NCBI RefSeq assembly: GCF_900155425.1
Contig: NZ_LT700192.1
Location: forward strand, 272,215-336,214
Length of the DNA stretch: 64,000 bases
Direction of reading: 5' to 3'
Source: Parabacteroides massiliensis
GTDB taxonomy: Bacteria; Bacteroidota; Bacteroidia; Bacteroidales; Tannerellaceae
The notes under the pieces are model-generated. The model searched no databases, had not been told where the DNA came from, and saw only the letters and a list, made by a program, of their open reading frames with translations. Each line of letters opens with the position of its first letter. Within the stretch, counting starts at the first letter, position 1. This document shows positions 16,543-25,965 of this stretch, piece by piece. The translations under genes were made by a program, and so were the position numbers.

Positions 16543-18336
16543 ATGAAAATGAATAAAATCAAATATGCCATAATAAGTGCAGCTTTCGTATTGGGAGGAA
16601 TGGCAACCGGTTGTGATACATTAGATATTGACAACTTGAATAGTTACGATGAGTCGATGGTTTGGGATGACGTTAACTTGGCTACGGCGTATGTGAACAA
16701 TCTTTATTCGGAGTGCTTTGGAAACTGGAGTGCTGGTGCAGACAATAACTCAGAACAAGTGACAGGTATGCCATGGTATTTGGGTACTATTACAGAAACA
16801 GGTAGTGCTTATAAAAAGTGGGATTACACGACGATTCGCCATATTAACGAGGCTATCAAACGTTTGGAAGAAGGTGCATTGGATAGCAAAACGGCTAATG
16901 GCTTGTTGGGCCAGGCTTATTTCATGCGTGCCTATATGTATTATTGGATGGTTTTGCATCATGGCGGTGTTCCTTATATAAAGGTTCCTCAAGACAAGGA
17001 TATGGATGATTTATGTGTAAAACGTAACTCTACTCCAGAGTGTTTCCAGTTTATGGTTGAAGATTTGGATCATGCCATCACATTATTGCCTGAGAAGATT
17101 GCTGGAAGTTCTGCTGAGTACGGACGTATCGACCAGTGTTTTGCCAAAGCATGGAAAGCAAAAACTTTGTTGTTGAAAGCTTCTCCACAGTTCAATCCGA
17201 ACAATCCATATGGTAATGTTTATTGGGAGGAAGCCTATGTGGCAGCAAAAGAAGCTTATGATTATTGTGTGGCTAAAGGTATCGCTTTAACTCCGAATTA
17301 TTCAGATATTTGGATACAGGAACAAGGACCGGAGGTTGTTTTTCCGGTAGTGAATTCGAATCCGAATAAGACTTCAGCATGGGAGTACACGACCCGTCCT
17401 GCTTCTGTCAGCCGTGACAAATCTTATAGTAACCCGACTTGGGAGTTTGTAAAAAGCTTTCCTATGTTGGATGGAAAACAATATGATGATCCGAGTAGTA
17501 AATATTATGTTGGAGACGAACAGGCTTTACTGAAATCTTTCTGGCAGAATCGTGATCCGCGTTTCAATAATGTCTGTTTATATAATGGTCGGGAATATCC
17601 AGTAGCTGGAAAGTCTGCGAATTATAGGCAATATAATGCTTTGGGTATCAGTAGTCCTGATGATCAATATGGTGTAAATCCGAATGCACATACGAATGCC
17701 GTGAACAATGATATTTTCTCAGGTTTTTATATTTACAAAGCTGCAGATTTAACATTGACTCAGGATAAAGTGATGACGTATGATATTGATTATATCCTGA
17801 TGCGTTTTGCTGAAGTGATGTTTATCTATGCCGAAGCTGCTAATGAAACCGGACATTCGGAAACTGCAGTTGAAATGTTAAAGCAGATTCGTAAACGTGC
17901 CGGAATCGAGGCTGGGAACGATGGACTTTATGGATTGAAAGTCGGTAATCGTGAAGAGATTCGTCAGGCTATTTTGGATGAACGTAATATTGAATTGTGT
18001 TTTGAAGGGCATCGTTTTTGGGACTTGCGTCGTACACGTAATATGATGAAATTGGCTGGCTGGACTAAACATGGACTTGAAGCGATTGCTATCAATCCGG
18101 ATGGTACGGATATGGATCTGAATACTGCCAGAGCCAAAATTAATAATAATGAGTTGACTACCGGTGATTTTCGTTATGTGATTCGTCAAGTACCTTATAC
18201 GGAAGCAGCTGAACGTGAGTTCGTGATTGAAGAGTCTTTCTATTTTTTCCCAATTCAGAAAAGTAACATCGACCAAAATCCGAATCTCGAACAGAACAAT
18301 AATTGGGGCGGAACTTTTAATCCGACAATGGAATAA
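16543..18336 (+). CDS. SusD-like surface glycan-binding lipoprotein
   Basis: The 597-residue lipoprotein has a signal ending GGMATGCDT and the TPR-rich SusD/RagB architecture: GQAYFMRAYMYYWMVLHHGGVPY early on, and the C-terminal RagB/SusD motifs ILDERNIELCFEGHRFWDLRR and YFFPIQKSNIDQNPNLEQN. It caps the SusC channel and binds the substrate at the cell surface. It follows SusC by 18 bp and is followed by a strong hairpin terminator at 18363-18412. Confidence 0.95.
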   Translation: MKMNKIKYAIISAAFVLGGMATGCDTLDIDNLNSYDESMVWDDVNLATAYVNNLYSECFGNWSAGADNNSEQVTGMPWYLGTITETGSAYKKWDYTTIRHINEAIKRLEEGALDSKTANGLLGQAYFMRAYMYYWMVLHHGGVPYIKVPQDKDMDDLCVKRNSTPECFQFMVEDLDHAITLLPEKIAGSSAEYGRIDQCFAKAWKAKTLLLKASPQFNPNNPYGNVYWEEAYVAAKEAYDYCVAKGIALTPNYSDIWIQEQGPEVVFPVVNSNPNKTSAWEYTTRPASVSRDKSYSNPTWEFVKSFPMLDGKQYDDPSSKYYVGDEQALLKSFWQNRDPRFNNVCLYNGREYPVAGKSANYRQYNALGISSPDDQYGVNPNAHTNAVNNDIFSGFYIYKAADLTLTQDKVMTYDIDYILMRFAEVMFIYAEAANETGHSETAVEMLKQIRKRAGIEAGNDGLYGLKVGNREEIRQAILDERNIELCFEGHRFWDLRRTRNMMKLAGWTKHGLEAIAINPDGTDMDLNTARAKINNNELTTGDFRYVIRQVPYTEAAEREFVIEESFYFFPIQKSNIDQNPNLEQNNNWGGTFNPTME

Positions 18337-18362
18337 ATTATTACTTTTATTTTTTCATAAAT

Positions 18363-18412
18363 AAAGAGGGAGGCCAAAAAGACTTACAACCCTTTGGTTG
18401 TCCCTCTTTTTA
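18363..18412 (+). terminator. Terminator after SusD gene
   Basis: AAAGAGGGA (18363-18371) pairs with TCCCTCTTT (18401-18409), with an inner CAAC/GTTG helix and a following T-run. It separates the transporter pair from the downstream enzyme genes, so these may be expressed at a lower level or from another promoter. Confidence 0.8.
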
Positions 18413-18444
18413 GTTTTCTTTATTTATAACTTAATCTATATCAG

Positions 18445-19338
18445 ATGATGAATACTAAATTATCTTTATTGATTTTGGCATTGCTGTTTGTGTGCTCCGA
18501 AATGATGGCTCAGGAAAAGATAACGATTGGGGTTATCCAATATGACTTGGGCGATGTAGATAAAAGCTTTAAGGATCTGCATGATCAGGGATTTGGTTCT
18601 TGTGAACTTAATTATCAGAAAAACAAGTTTACAAAAGATTTTGCTGAAAAAGTAAAGGCGGCCTCCAAGAAACATAATATAAAGGTAACAACGGTTGTCG
18701 GTGTGCCCGGAAGCCATTGTGTTTGGAATTTCCGCCAAGGGCCAGCTACGATTGGTCTGGTGCCAAAAGAAGAACGGGCAGAAAAAATTAAAGTATATCA
18801 TGAAATGATTGATTTCTGTGCAATGGCGGAAATTCCCGCTATGCACTCTCATTTCGGTTTTATACCGGAAGATCCCTCTTCCGAACAATATAAAGATTTT
18901 ATCAAGGTCATGCAGGATTTGGCGAATTATGCCAAGCAGCGCGGTGTGATGATCTATTTTGAAACCGGACAGGAAACGCCGACGACTTTGATTCGTGCCA
19001 TTAAAGACATTGCTACAGGTAATGTGTTTATCAATTGCGACTTGGCTAATTTATTGATGTATGGAAAAGCGAATTCTCTGGATGCTGTGAAGCAGTTCGG
19101 CAGCCTCATTAAGGAATTCCATGCTAAAGATGGTAGATATCCGGACCCGAACAATCCGTATGAATTGGGAGCTGAAGTACCCATTCCTACCGGAGAGGTG
19201 AATTTTCCGGCTGTCATCGCAGAACTGAAGAAGCAAGGATTTCAGGGAGCATTGACTATTGAATGTGAATTGAATGGTGCAAGACATGATTATGTGATAA
19301 AAACACGTGAATATTTGCAAGGATTATTAGATAATTAA
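18445..19338 (+). CDS. Exported sugar phosphate isomerase/epimerase-type TIM barrel
   Basis: The 297-residue protein has a signal peptide (MMNTKLSLLILALLFVCSEMMAQ) and an AP-endonuclease-2/xylose isomerase-like barrel. Motifs include MHSHFGFIPED (metal-ligand His), YFETGQETP (Glu), NCDLANLLMYG (Asp), EFHAKDGRYPDPN and ALTIECELNG (Glu), the usual metal ligands. Relatives accompany Gfo/Idh/MocA oxidoreductases and DUF1080 proteins in loci for 3-keto-glycoside processing, as here. A hydratase, isomerase or epimerase step on an oxidised sugar in the periplasm is inferred. Confidence 0.8.
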   Translation: MMNTKLSLLILALLFVCSEMMAQEKITIGVIQYDLGDVDKSFKDLHDQGFGSCELNYQKNKFTKDFAEKVKAASKKHNIKVTTVVGVPGSHCVWNFRQGPATIGLVPKEERAEKIKVYHEMIDFCAMAEIPAMHSHFGFIPEDPSSEQYKDFIKVMQDLANYAKQRGVMIYFETGQETPTTLIRAIKDIATGNVFINCDLANLLMYGKANSLDAVKQFGSLIKEFHAKDGRYPDPNNPYELGAEVPIPTGEVNFPAVIAELKKQGFQGALTIECELNGARHDYVIKTREYLQGLLDN

Positions 19339-19572
19339 TGTCTTTATCAGATGTTATTTATATTTTTAAACAATTAATAATCGGATGATAATCTGTAACT
19401 ATCCAGTCAATCATTATCACTAGCTTATAAACTTTACTTCGGTACGATTTTTTTTAGTTAACTTATAGGCTAAAGTTTAGTTTTTCAATTATGTAATGTG
19501 TTGATTTTTTACAATTAGACTTCTTGATATTGACTAAATAGTTACGCTAATCTATATAAATTATTTTTTACT

Positions 19573-20829
19573 ATGAGAACAAACAGAAGAGGTTTTCTGA
19601 AAACCCTTGGAGGGGTTGCGCTCTTTTCGATTGTGCCGCGTCACGTATTGGGAAATGGGTATATCGCTCCGAGTGATCAATTGACTAAAGGTATTATTGG
19701 TACCGGAGGGATGGGAAGAGGCCATGTCAATTATGCCGGTACACGTTTGGTTGCCGTTTGTGACGTTGATAAAAATCACCTTGAATTGGGAAAGAAACTG
19801 GTGAAGGAAAAAATAGCCGCTTATCATGATTTCCGCGATTTGATTCTGGACCCGAATGTCGATATTGTGCACATCGCCACTCCACCTCATTGGCATGGTA
19901 TCATGTCTGTCGAGGCCGCTAAAGCCGGGAAAGACATCTGGTGTGAAAAGCCGATGACGCGTACGATCGGTGAAGGAAAGCGTGTGATGGAGGCCGTACA
20001 GCAATACGGACGTATGTTCCGCCTGAATACATGGTTCCGTTTTACAGACCAGTTCTATGGACTGGGCACTCCTGTCAAACCGTTGAAGAAGCTGGTGCAA
20101 AGCGGATTGTTGGGATGGCCGTTGAAGGTGACGATCAGTGCGCATACCGGTTTCAACTGGAAGTTTTTCTGGGTAGGAAAAGAATATCTCGAACCGCAAC
20201 CGGTTCCGGCAGAGTTGGACTACGACATGTGGCTCGGCCCGGCTCCTTACAAGCCTTATAACCTGCATCGCGTACACCAGACTTTCCGCGGATACTGGGA
20301 TTATGACGGTGGAGGGCTCGGAGACATGGGGCAGCATTACATCGACCCCGTACAATATATACTAGGTAAAGACGATACCAGTCCTATTAAAGTGGAGGTT
20401 GATGCCCCGCAACAGCATCCGGATGCTGTCGGTACTTGGCGTTCCATTACCTACACGTATGACGATGGTTGTCAGATTGTCCTTTGGGGGGGGGACTTCG
20501 GTGATCCGAATACGCCGTATATTGCCGGACCGAAGGGTAATGTATATAAAAATTTTGTATGCGATATTCCCGATTGGGAGAGGAAACTTGCCGATTTCCC
20601 CGAACCCGAACCTCAGGTTACGGACTTTATAGAATGTGTGAAGACACGCCAGCCTTTCGCCCTGAACGAAAAGAATGGTTTCCGTTCGGCTACTATTGTC
20701 AATATGGGAGCAGTGGCTCTGCGTTTGAACCGGACGCTGAATTTCGATCCTGTAAAACTTGAATTTATTGACGACGAGGCTGCAAATCGTTTGCTGGACC
20801 AGCCGATGAGAGCACCCTGGAATATATAA
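19573..20829 (+). CDS. Tat-exported Gfo/Idh/MocA-family oxidoreductase
   Basis: The 418-residue protein starts with a twin-arginine signal (RTNRRGFLKTLGGVALF). The Rossmann region shows GIIGTGGMGRGHV (about 36-48), LVAVCDVD, and the family signature WCEKPMTRTIGE (EKP near residue 123). The C-terminal half is the alpha/beta substrate domain with GGGLGDMGQHYIDP. These enzymes use tightly bound NAD(P) to oxidise a sugar, here probably at C3 of a glycoside. Export by Tat fits folding around the cofactor. It lies between the TIM-barrel gene and the double-DUF1080 gene. Confidence 0.9.
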   Translation: MRTNRRGFLKTLGGVALFSIVPRHVLGNGYIAPSDQLTKGIIGTGGMGRGHVNYAGTRLVAVCDVDKNHLELGKKLVKEKIAAYHDFRDLILDPNVDIVHIATPPHWHGIMSVEAAKAGKDIWCEKPMTRTIGEGKRVMEAVQQYGRMFRLNTWFRFTDQFYGLGTPVKPLKKLVQSGLLGWPLKVTISAHTGFNWKFFWVGKEYLEPQPVPAELDYDMWLGPAPYKPYNLHRVHQTFRGYWDYDGGGLGDMGQHYIDPVQYILGKDDTSPIKVEVDAPQQHPDAVGTWRSITYTYDDGCQIVLWGGDFGDPNTPYIAGPKGNVYKNFVCDIPDWERKLADFPEPEPQVTDFIECVKTRQPFALNEKNGFRSATIVNMGAVALRLNRTLNFDPVKLEFIDDEAANRLLDQPMRAPWNI

Positions 20830-20831
20830 CG

Positions 20832-20863
20832 AATTGACAATTGATAATTAACAATTGACAATT
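20832..20863. repeat. AATTGACAATT repeats in intergenic spacer
   Basis: The spacer reads AATTGACAATTG, then ATAATTAACAATTGACAATT, giving two direct copies of AATTGACAATT around TAATTAAC. Such short AT-rich repeats are common in Bacteroidetes spacers. No clear function is visible. Confidence 0.6.
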
Positions 20864-20881
20864 ACATAAATAGATAATAAT

Positions 20882-23800
20882 ATGAGAAAAGCATATATTT
20901 CAATAGCTGCCCTGTTGCTTTGCGGAAGCATGCTGATGGCGCAGACTCCGGCCAACCGTACGGCCAAAACGACCGCAGCCGATGTGTTGGCTCAGATGCC
21001 TGCGGCGAAACAAGCGGCGTACAATAAATTGATTGGTGATTTGAGTTCTACCGGCGAAGAAGGTGTTCTGATGCTGGTAAACATGATAAATGCTCCGGGC
21101 AAAGGCAGTAACGCAAATGTCGACTATGCTTTGAGCGGTCTTACGCATTATGTCATGGCGAAAGGGGAGGAGAATGCCCGGTTAGTGACTGCGAAGGCTT
21201 ATCTGAAAGCTTTGGAAATGGTAAACGAGCGAGAAACGAAAGCATTCATTATCCGCCAACTTCAGATGTTGGGAAAAGATGAATGCATAGAAGTATTGGC
21301 TTCTTACCTGAATGACGAGGCGTTGAGCGGTCCCGCTGCCCGGGCACTGGCTGCCAACGGTAGCGAAAAGGCAGGGCAGGCATTGGTTGCAGCCTTGAAG
21401 ATGCGTTCCGGTTCTTCCAAAACACAAAAGGATGTGATTCGTGCGATTGCCGATGCCCGGGTGAAAGAGGCGGAAACGCTCCTGTTGACATTGCAGGGAG
21501 CAGCCGATCCGAATATGCAGAAAGAGGTTTTGTATGCCTTGAGTTGTGTCGGAGGTTCTACCTCTTTGCCGGTCTTGGCGCAAGCAGCCGAAAATGCCGG
21601 TTACACGATGGAAGTGACTGGTGCCAACGAAGCCTATATCGCTTTGCTGAAACGATTGGTCCAGAGTGATCGTGATGCGGTGATGAAAGCTGCAAAGAAA
21701 TTGCAGAAAGCAGCGGCTAAAGCCGGACAGGAGCAGACGCGGGAAGCAGCCTTGCAGATACTGTTAGCAGCCGAGGAACCGGCCAAAGTATCCAAGATGA
21801 TCATCGCAGCCATGAAAGATCCGAGCAAGAACTACCGGAACGCAGCTTTGAGCTACGCTTCTGATTTTGCAGATAAGGAGCTGTATATCGAATTGATGAA
21901 AATGGTTCCGAAAGTCAAACCGGAACTGAAAATAGATATCCTGAACTGGATCGGACGTGAGGCCAAGAAATCTGCCAAACACGACATTATCCAGAATCTG
22001 GAAATACGTTTCGATCTTCCTGCCAAGCAAATCCTGTTGGAGCAGCTCGGTGATGCGAACTTCGATGTGAAGCAGGCTGCTGCTTGGACATTGGTAAAGA
22101 TCGGCGATAAGTCCTATATCCCTTCATTGGCCGAATTACTGAAGAGCGATGACAAGCAAGTTGTCTTGCTGGGACAGGATGCTTTGGCCGCCTTCCCGGG
22201 AGATATTGACGGGGCAGTGGCGAAAGCTGTCTCTTCTGCTGCCAATGCGGGAAAAATAGCAGGATTGGAATTGTTGGCCATGCGCAAGGCTACTGCCAAT
22301 ATCAATACCGTACTTGATCAGATACAGATAGGCTCTCCAGAAGTGAAAGCCGCGGCTTATGTGGCTTTGAAGGATGTGGTGGGAGAACGTGATATAACCA
22401 ATATGTGTGGTATGCTGGAAACGGCAGACGCATTGGCTGTTCCTCCTATGCAACGGGCTGTTATTTCGGCATTGTCTTCTCTTTCGGCAGCCGACCGGGT
22501 CGAAACGGTGACACGTCGTATGTTGCAGGCCGGCAATAAAGATTATTTGTATTATCTGGTGTTGGCTTCTACCGGACAACCGGATGCGCTGGCGACGGTC
22601 GTAAAAGGTTTCCGTTCCAATACGGGTGTCAAAAGGGATGCAGCCTTCGAAGCCCTGCTGAACTGGAAAGGTATTGAGGTGGCAGACGAATTATACACGA
22701 TCTGCAAGGAAAACCCATCCTCCAATTATTTCGACCCGGCTCTCACTACCTATGTGAAACTGGTGTCCAATCCTGCATTTACAGGTGAAAACCGTCTGTT
22801 AAGCTTACGTAAGGCAATGGAAATTGCCAAAACAGATGCACAAAAGATCGCAATCCTGCAACAGATAGAAAATACCGGAACGTTCTTGGGCATGTTGTAT
22901 GCCGGCGAATTTCTGGATCAGAAACCTGTACAACAGGCTGCCGCCAATGCAGTCATGAATATTGCTTTGGGTAATAAGGAGTATATGGGGGCGAATGTCC
23001 GTACCCTGTTGAATAAGGTGATGGAAGTGCTCGACAATCCGGATGCCGGCTATCAAAGGGAAGCAATCAAGAAACATCTGGCAGAGATGCCGCAAGGCGA
23101 AGGATTCGTTTCTTTGTTCAATGGCAAGGATTTGACCGGCTGGAAAGGCCTGGTGCAAAACCCGATTGCCCGTGCGAAGATGAAGCCGGCACAGTTGGCC
23201 AAAGAGCAGGCAAAAGCCGATGAAGTCATGCGTAAAGGTTGGAGTGTGGAAGACGGTATGCTGATATTCAATGGCAAGGGCGACAATCTGTGCACGGAAA
23301 AGCAATACGGAGATTTCGAAATGTATGTAGACTGGATGCTTGATCCAGCCGGTCCTGAAGCGGATGCCGGTATTTACTTGCGTGGTACACCTCAGGTGCA
23401 GATCTGGGATACTTCGCGTGTCAACGTGGGAGCACAAGTCGGTTCCGGTGGATTATACAACAACCAGGTGAACGAAAGCAAGCCGTCGAAAGTGGCGGAT
23501 AATAAGCTGGGTGAATGGAACAGTTTCTATATCAAGATGGTCGGTGACCGTGTGACGGTCGTGCTGAACGGAGAGAAAGTCGTGGATGATGTGATCCTGG
23601 AGAACTATTGGGATCGTAAACTTCCGATCTTCCCGATCGAGCAGATTGAATTGCAGGCTCATGGCAGCAAGGTCTATTACCGGAATATTTATGTAAAAGA
23701 ACTGGAACGTAAGGAACCGTTCAAACTGTCGGCTGAAGAAGAGAAGGAAGGTTTCAAGGTTCTGTTCGACGGTACGAATATGCATGAATGGACAGGTAAC

Positions 23801-24334
23801 ACAGTCGATTATACTCTGGAAGACGGTTGCATTTCTATGATACCGAGCAAGAGCTACGGTGGAAACTTGTATACGAAAGACGAGTATGGCAACTTCGTAT
23901 ACCGTTTCGAATTCCAGTTGACGCCGGGTGCTAATAACGGTGTCGGTATCCGTACCCCGATGGAAGGGGATGCCGCTTATGTCGGTATGGAAATCCAGAT
24001 TCTGGATTGTGAACATCCGATTTATAAGGATATTACTCCTTTGCAGCATCACGGTTCCGTTTATGGAATTATCCCGGCTAAGGCGGACCATCATAGCGCA
24101 TTCAAACCTGCGGGTGAATGGAATTATGAAGAAATTGTGGCCGATGGCGATAACATCAAGGTAACGGTCAACGGGGTGGTCATCATGGAAGGTAATATCC
24201 GCGAGGCGACAAAGAACGGTACTGCCGACCATAAGGAACATCCGGGCCTGTTCAATAAGAAGGGACATATTGGTTTCTTGGGCCATGGTTCTCCTGTCAA
24301 GTTCCGCAATATTCGTATTAAAGAGTTGAAATAA
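20882..24334 (+). CDS. Exported HEAT-like repeat protein with two DUF1080 (3-keto-glycoside hydrolase-type) domains
   Basis: The 1150-residue protein has a signal peptide (LLLCGSMLMAQ). Residues of about 40-720 are helical HEAT-like repeats (for example VKQAAAWTLVKIGDKSYIPSL). The first DUF1080 jelly roll begins near residue 737 (GFVSLFNGKDLTGWKG) and the second near 956 (GFKVLFDGTNMHEWTG). DUF1080 proteins include 3-keto-disaccharide hydrolases. The scaffold-plus-two-enzymes layout is longer than the usual 200-280-residue single domain. With the Gfo/Idh/MocA enzyme it suggests oxidation then cleavage of a glycoside. Substrate unknown. A terminator follows at 24360. Confidence 0.85.
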   Translation: MRKAYISIAALLLCGSMLMAQTPANRTAKTTAADVLAQMPAAKQAAYNKLIGDLSSTGEEGVLMLVNMINAPGKGSNANVDYALSGLTHYVMAKGEENARLVTAKAYLKALEMVNERETKAFIIRQLQMLGKDECIEVLASYLNDEALSGPAARALAANGSEKAGQALVAALKMRSGSSKTQKDVIRAIADARVKEAETLLLTLQGAADPNMQKEVLYALSCVGGSTSLPVLAQAAENAGYTMEVTGANEAYIALLKRLVQSDRDAVMKAAKKLQKAAAKAGQEQTREAALQILLAAEEPAKVSKMIIAAMKDPSKNYRNAALSYASDFADKELYIELMKMVPKVKPELKIDILNWIGREAKKSAKHDIIQNLEIRFDLPAKQILLEQLGDANFDVKQAAAWTLVKIGDKSYIPSLAELLKSDDKQVVLLGQDALAAFPGDIDGAVAKAVSSAANAGKIAGLELLAMRKATANINTVLDQIQIGSPEVKAAAYVALKDVVGERDITNMCGMLETADALAVPPMQRAVISALSSLSAADRVETVTRRMLQAGNKDYLYYLVLASTGQPDALATVVKGFRSNTGVKRDAAFEALLNWKGIEVADELYTICKENPSSNYFDPALTTYVKLVSNPAFTGENRLLSLRKAMEIAKTDAQKIAILQQIENTGTFLGMLYAGEFLDQKPVQQAAANAVMNIALGNKEYMGANVRTLLNKVMEVLDNPDAGYQREAIKKHLAEMPQGEGFVSLFNGKDLTGWKGLVQNPIARAKMKPAQLAKEQAKADEVMRKGWSVEDGMLIFNGKGDNLCTEKQYGDFEMYVDWMLDPAGPEADAGIYLRGTPQVQIWDTSRVNVGAQVGSGGLYNNQVNESKPSKVADNKLGEWNSFYIKMVGDRVTVVLNGEKVVDDVILENYWDRKLPIFPIEQIELQAHGSKVYYRNIYVKELERKEPFKLSAEEEKEGFKVLFDGTNMHEWTGNTVDYTLEDGCISMIPSKSYGGNLYTKDEYGNFVYRFEFQLTPGANNGVGIRTPMEGDAAYVGMEIQILDCEHPIYKDITPLQHHGSVYGIIPAKADHHSAFKPAGEWNYEEIVADGDNIKVTVNGVVIMEGNIREATKNGTADHKEHPGLFNKKGHIGFLGHGSPVKFRNIRIKELK

Positions 24335-24359
24335 CGCTCCCTTTACTATGTAGTAGAGT

Positions 24360-24394
24360 GAAGGTGTGTCGTAATGAACGATGCACCTTCTTTG
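24360..24394 (+). terminator. Terminator closing the glycoside locus
   Basis: GAAGGTGTGTCGT (24360-24372) pairs with ACGATGCACCTTC (24378-24390) with two mismatches, followed by TTTG. It lies 26 bp after the DUF1080 gene stop. Confidence 0.7.
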
Positions 24395-24414
24395 TTCATC
24401 ATCGCCTATAAAAG

Positions 24415-24600
24415 TCAGTAAATTTTCTTCAAGCTGTGATCTTTTGAAGATTTCTTTGATTGCCACCGGAAGTTGCGTACCATCTCCTCCGTCGTTTCCA
24501 GCAGCACGCCTTCCAAGGCGATGATTTTCGAGTCGTCCTTCTGCGTCACGTAACGTATGCAGCCGCCGAACGAGTGGTCTTTTCTGATCTTTCCTATCAT
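24415..24600 (-). pseudogene. N-terminal fragment of a relaxase/mobilisation protein
   Basis: The 61-residue fragment starts MIGKIRKDHSFGGCIRYVTQ and contains ALEGVLLETTEEM, the typical start of Bacteroidales relaxases (usually over 300 residues). It ends at a stop just after SLKKIY, with no HUH-type motif, so most of the protein is lost. The start is 4 bp downstream of the mobC-like frame, the normal operon order. It is the truncated end of an old mobilisable element that abuts the glycoside locus. Confidence 0.7.
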
Positions 24601-24604
24601 GACG

Positions 24605-24949
24605 CTATCCTCCTTCAGGTCTATAATCGTCTATGATCCGTTTCAGCTTTCCCAGCAACCCGTCTATCAGCAGCCTTGTCCTGTAAAAGCTTGTCTGATG
24701 CGAGAGCTTTGTCAGCTAGTCCAGGTTGTTCGCCATTCCCGCCAGGCTGCGCAGTAGCGCGTTCTCTTCAGGCGTATGCCTTGCAGTTACGGTGGCCGCT
24801 AGACTCCGGCTGGACTTTCTGGCCCTGAATCTGAGAGCCTCGTAGCTGACGGAGGAGAACTTCACTGTCACGCCTCTGGTCAATTTACGCGGCCTGCCCA
24901 ATGTCAGACGGCCGCGTTTTTTCTTCATCTCATTCATATCCTTTGTCAT
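24605..24949 (-). pseudogene. MobA/MobC-type mobilisation accessory protein, amber-interrupted
   Basis: The frame encodes a basic ribbon-helix-helix-type protein (RLTLGRPRKLTRGVTVKFS, then ALLRSLAGMANNLD). A TAG at about 24716-24718 interrupts it where relatives have Gln (NNL-x-QLTKL context). The frame continues as LTKLSHQTSFYRTRLLIDG to a natural stop at 24605, next to the relaxase start. It would have helped relaxase nicking at oriT. Confidence 0.7.
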
Positions 24950-25224
24950 ATATTTTTCTTTTTCGTCCGTACTTCTTTCATTTCAAAATCTGCGACCGGC
25001 GGGAGTAGATTTACCCTCTCTGCAACCGCCGAGCGCGGGGAGCAAGAGTTTTCGAGAATCCGGAAACATAACCTTGCTATTACTTTGCAGTAATAATGAC
25101 CGGTTTTCATTACATATCAACCGATCACGACACATAGCTGTGTCAAAGTCATGAGTTGATTCATTTTCTCCACCATTTCGTGCAAATACTCGTTTTTGTT
25201 GCAAAAAAATATTTATTCAGGTAA

Positions 25225-25863
25225 TTAGCTATTAATGAAGTGTTTTTTTACTTGTTGTATTGTTGACACAGCTTTTCCCGTGAGCTTCGCCACGTTCCGA
25301 ACCGAATAGCCTTTCTTTAACAAGGCGATCGCCTCCCGGTATTCCTCTTTCCTCTGCTCGTCCGTTTTCCGGCTTCCCGGCCTCCGTCCCAACCTGCCCC
25401 CTTTCTGGATATACAACTCCCGTCCGCTGTTTAGGCGGTCAATGATCCCCTGGCGTTCAATTGCGGCCAGTTCCCCCAATAGGGTAGTGATCAAAGAGGA
25501 CAAGGGATTTACCGTCTTGTCCGGCCGTAATGTTTCCAGATTCAGATTTTGGATATACACACATATCTTATGCGTATGCAGCGTATCGAGTGCCTTTCGG
25601 ATCTCCAGGGTGGAACGCCCCAGGCGTGAGATCTCGGTCAGCAACAACATATCCACCCGGTTCTGCGGATTTGTGCAGTATTCCAGGCAACGGCTTAACA
25701 CTGGACGTTCGATATTGGCCTTTCGTCCGCTTATCTTTTCCTCAAAGACCGCTGTCACCTCGTACCCCCGTCCGGCTGCGAACCTTTCCAGATCAACGAC
25801 CTGCCGTTCGGTCGATTGCCTGGCCGACTGCGAGCTTACACGTGAATAAATAACCACATTCAT
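25225..25863 (-). CDS. Serine recombinase (resolvase/invertase family)
   Basis: The 212-residue protein has the resolvase catalytic domain: VIYSRVSSQSARQSTERQ (catalytic Ser in YSRVS), LLLTEISRLGRSTLEI (Arg pair), GELAAIERQGIIDRLNSG, and a C-terminal helix-turn-helix (GYSVRNVAKLTGKAVSTIQQ). It matches small Bacteroides site-specific invertases or resolvases, which either invert promoters or resolve cointegrates. No clear inversion sites were found beside it. It lies between the mobilisation remnants and the C-terminal half of a split sigma gene. Confidence 0.9.
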   Translation of the reverse strand: MNVVIYSRVSSQSARQSTERQVVDLERFAAGRGYEVTAVFEEKISGRKANIERPVLSRCLEYCTNPQNRVDMLLLTEISRLGRSTLEIRKALDTLHTHKICVYIQNLNLETLRPDKTVNPLSSLITTLLGELAAIERQGIIDRLNSGRELYIQKGGRLGRRPGSRKTDEQRKEEYREAIALLKKGYSVRNVAKLTGKAVSTIQQVKKHFINS

Positions 25864-25965
25864 CCCTTTTTCTTTTATTATTCCTTATCTATTGTTTTAA
25901 TCACTTATCCACCTCTTTCAAAGGCGGCATGATTTCCTGATCTATCCAAAAAAGAAATTCGCGAA

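Noticed and set aside
23453-24466. Long minus-strand open frame of 337 codons across the DUF1080 gene
   Set aside because: It lies antisense to the well-supported plus-strand coding region, and the amino-acid sequence (rich in His, Ile, Phe and Arg runs) looks like a shadow of codon bias. No domain is recognised.
25225-25863. Promoter inversion by the serine recombinase next to the glycoside locus
   Set aside because: I looked for paired inverted repeats around a promoter near 24,950-25,970 and found none, so an invertase role here is not supported.
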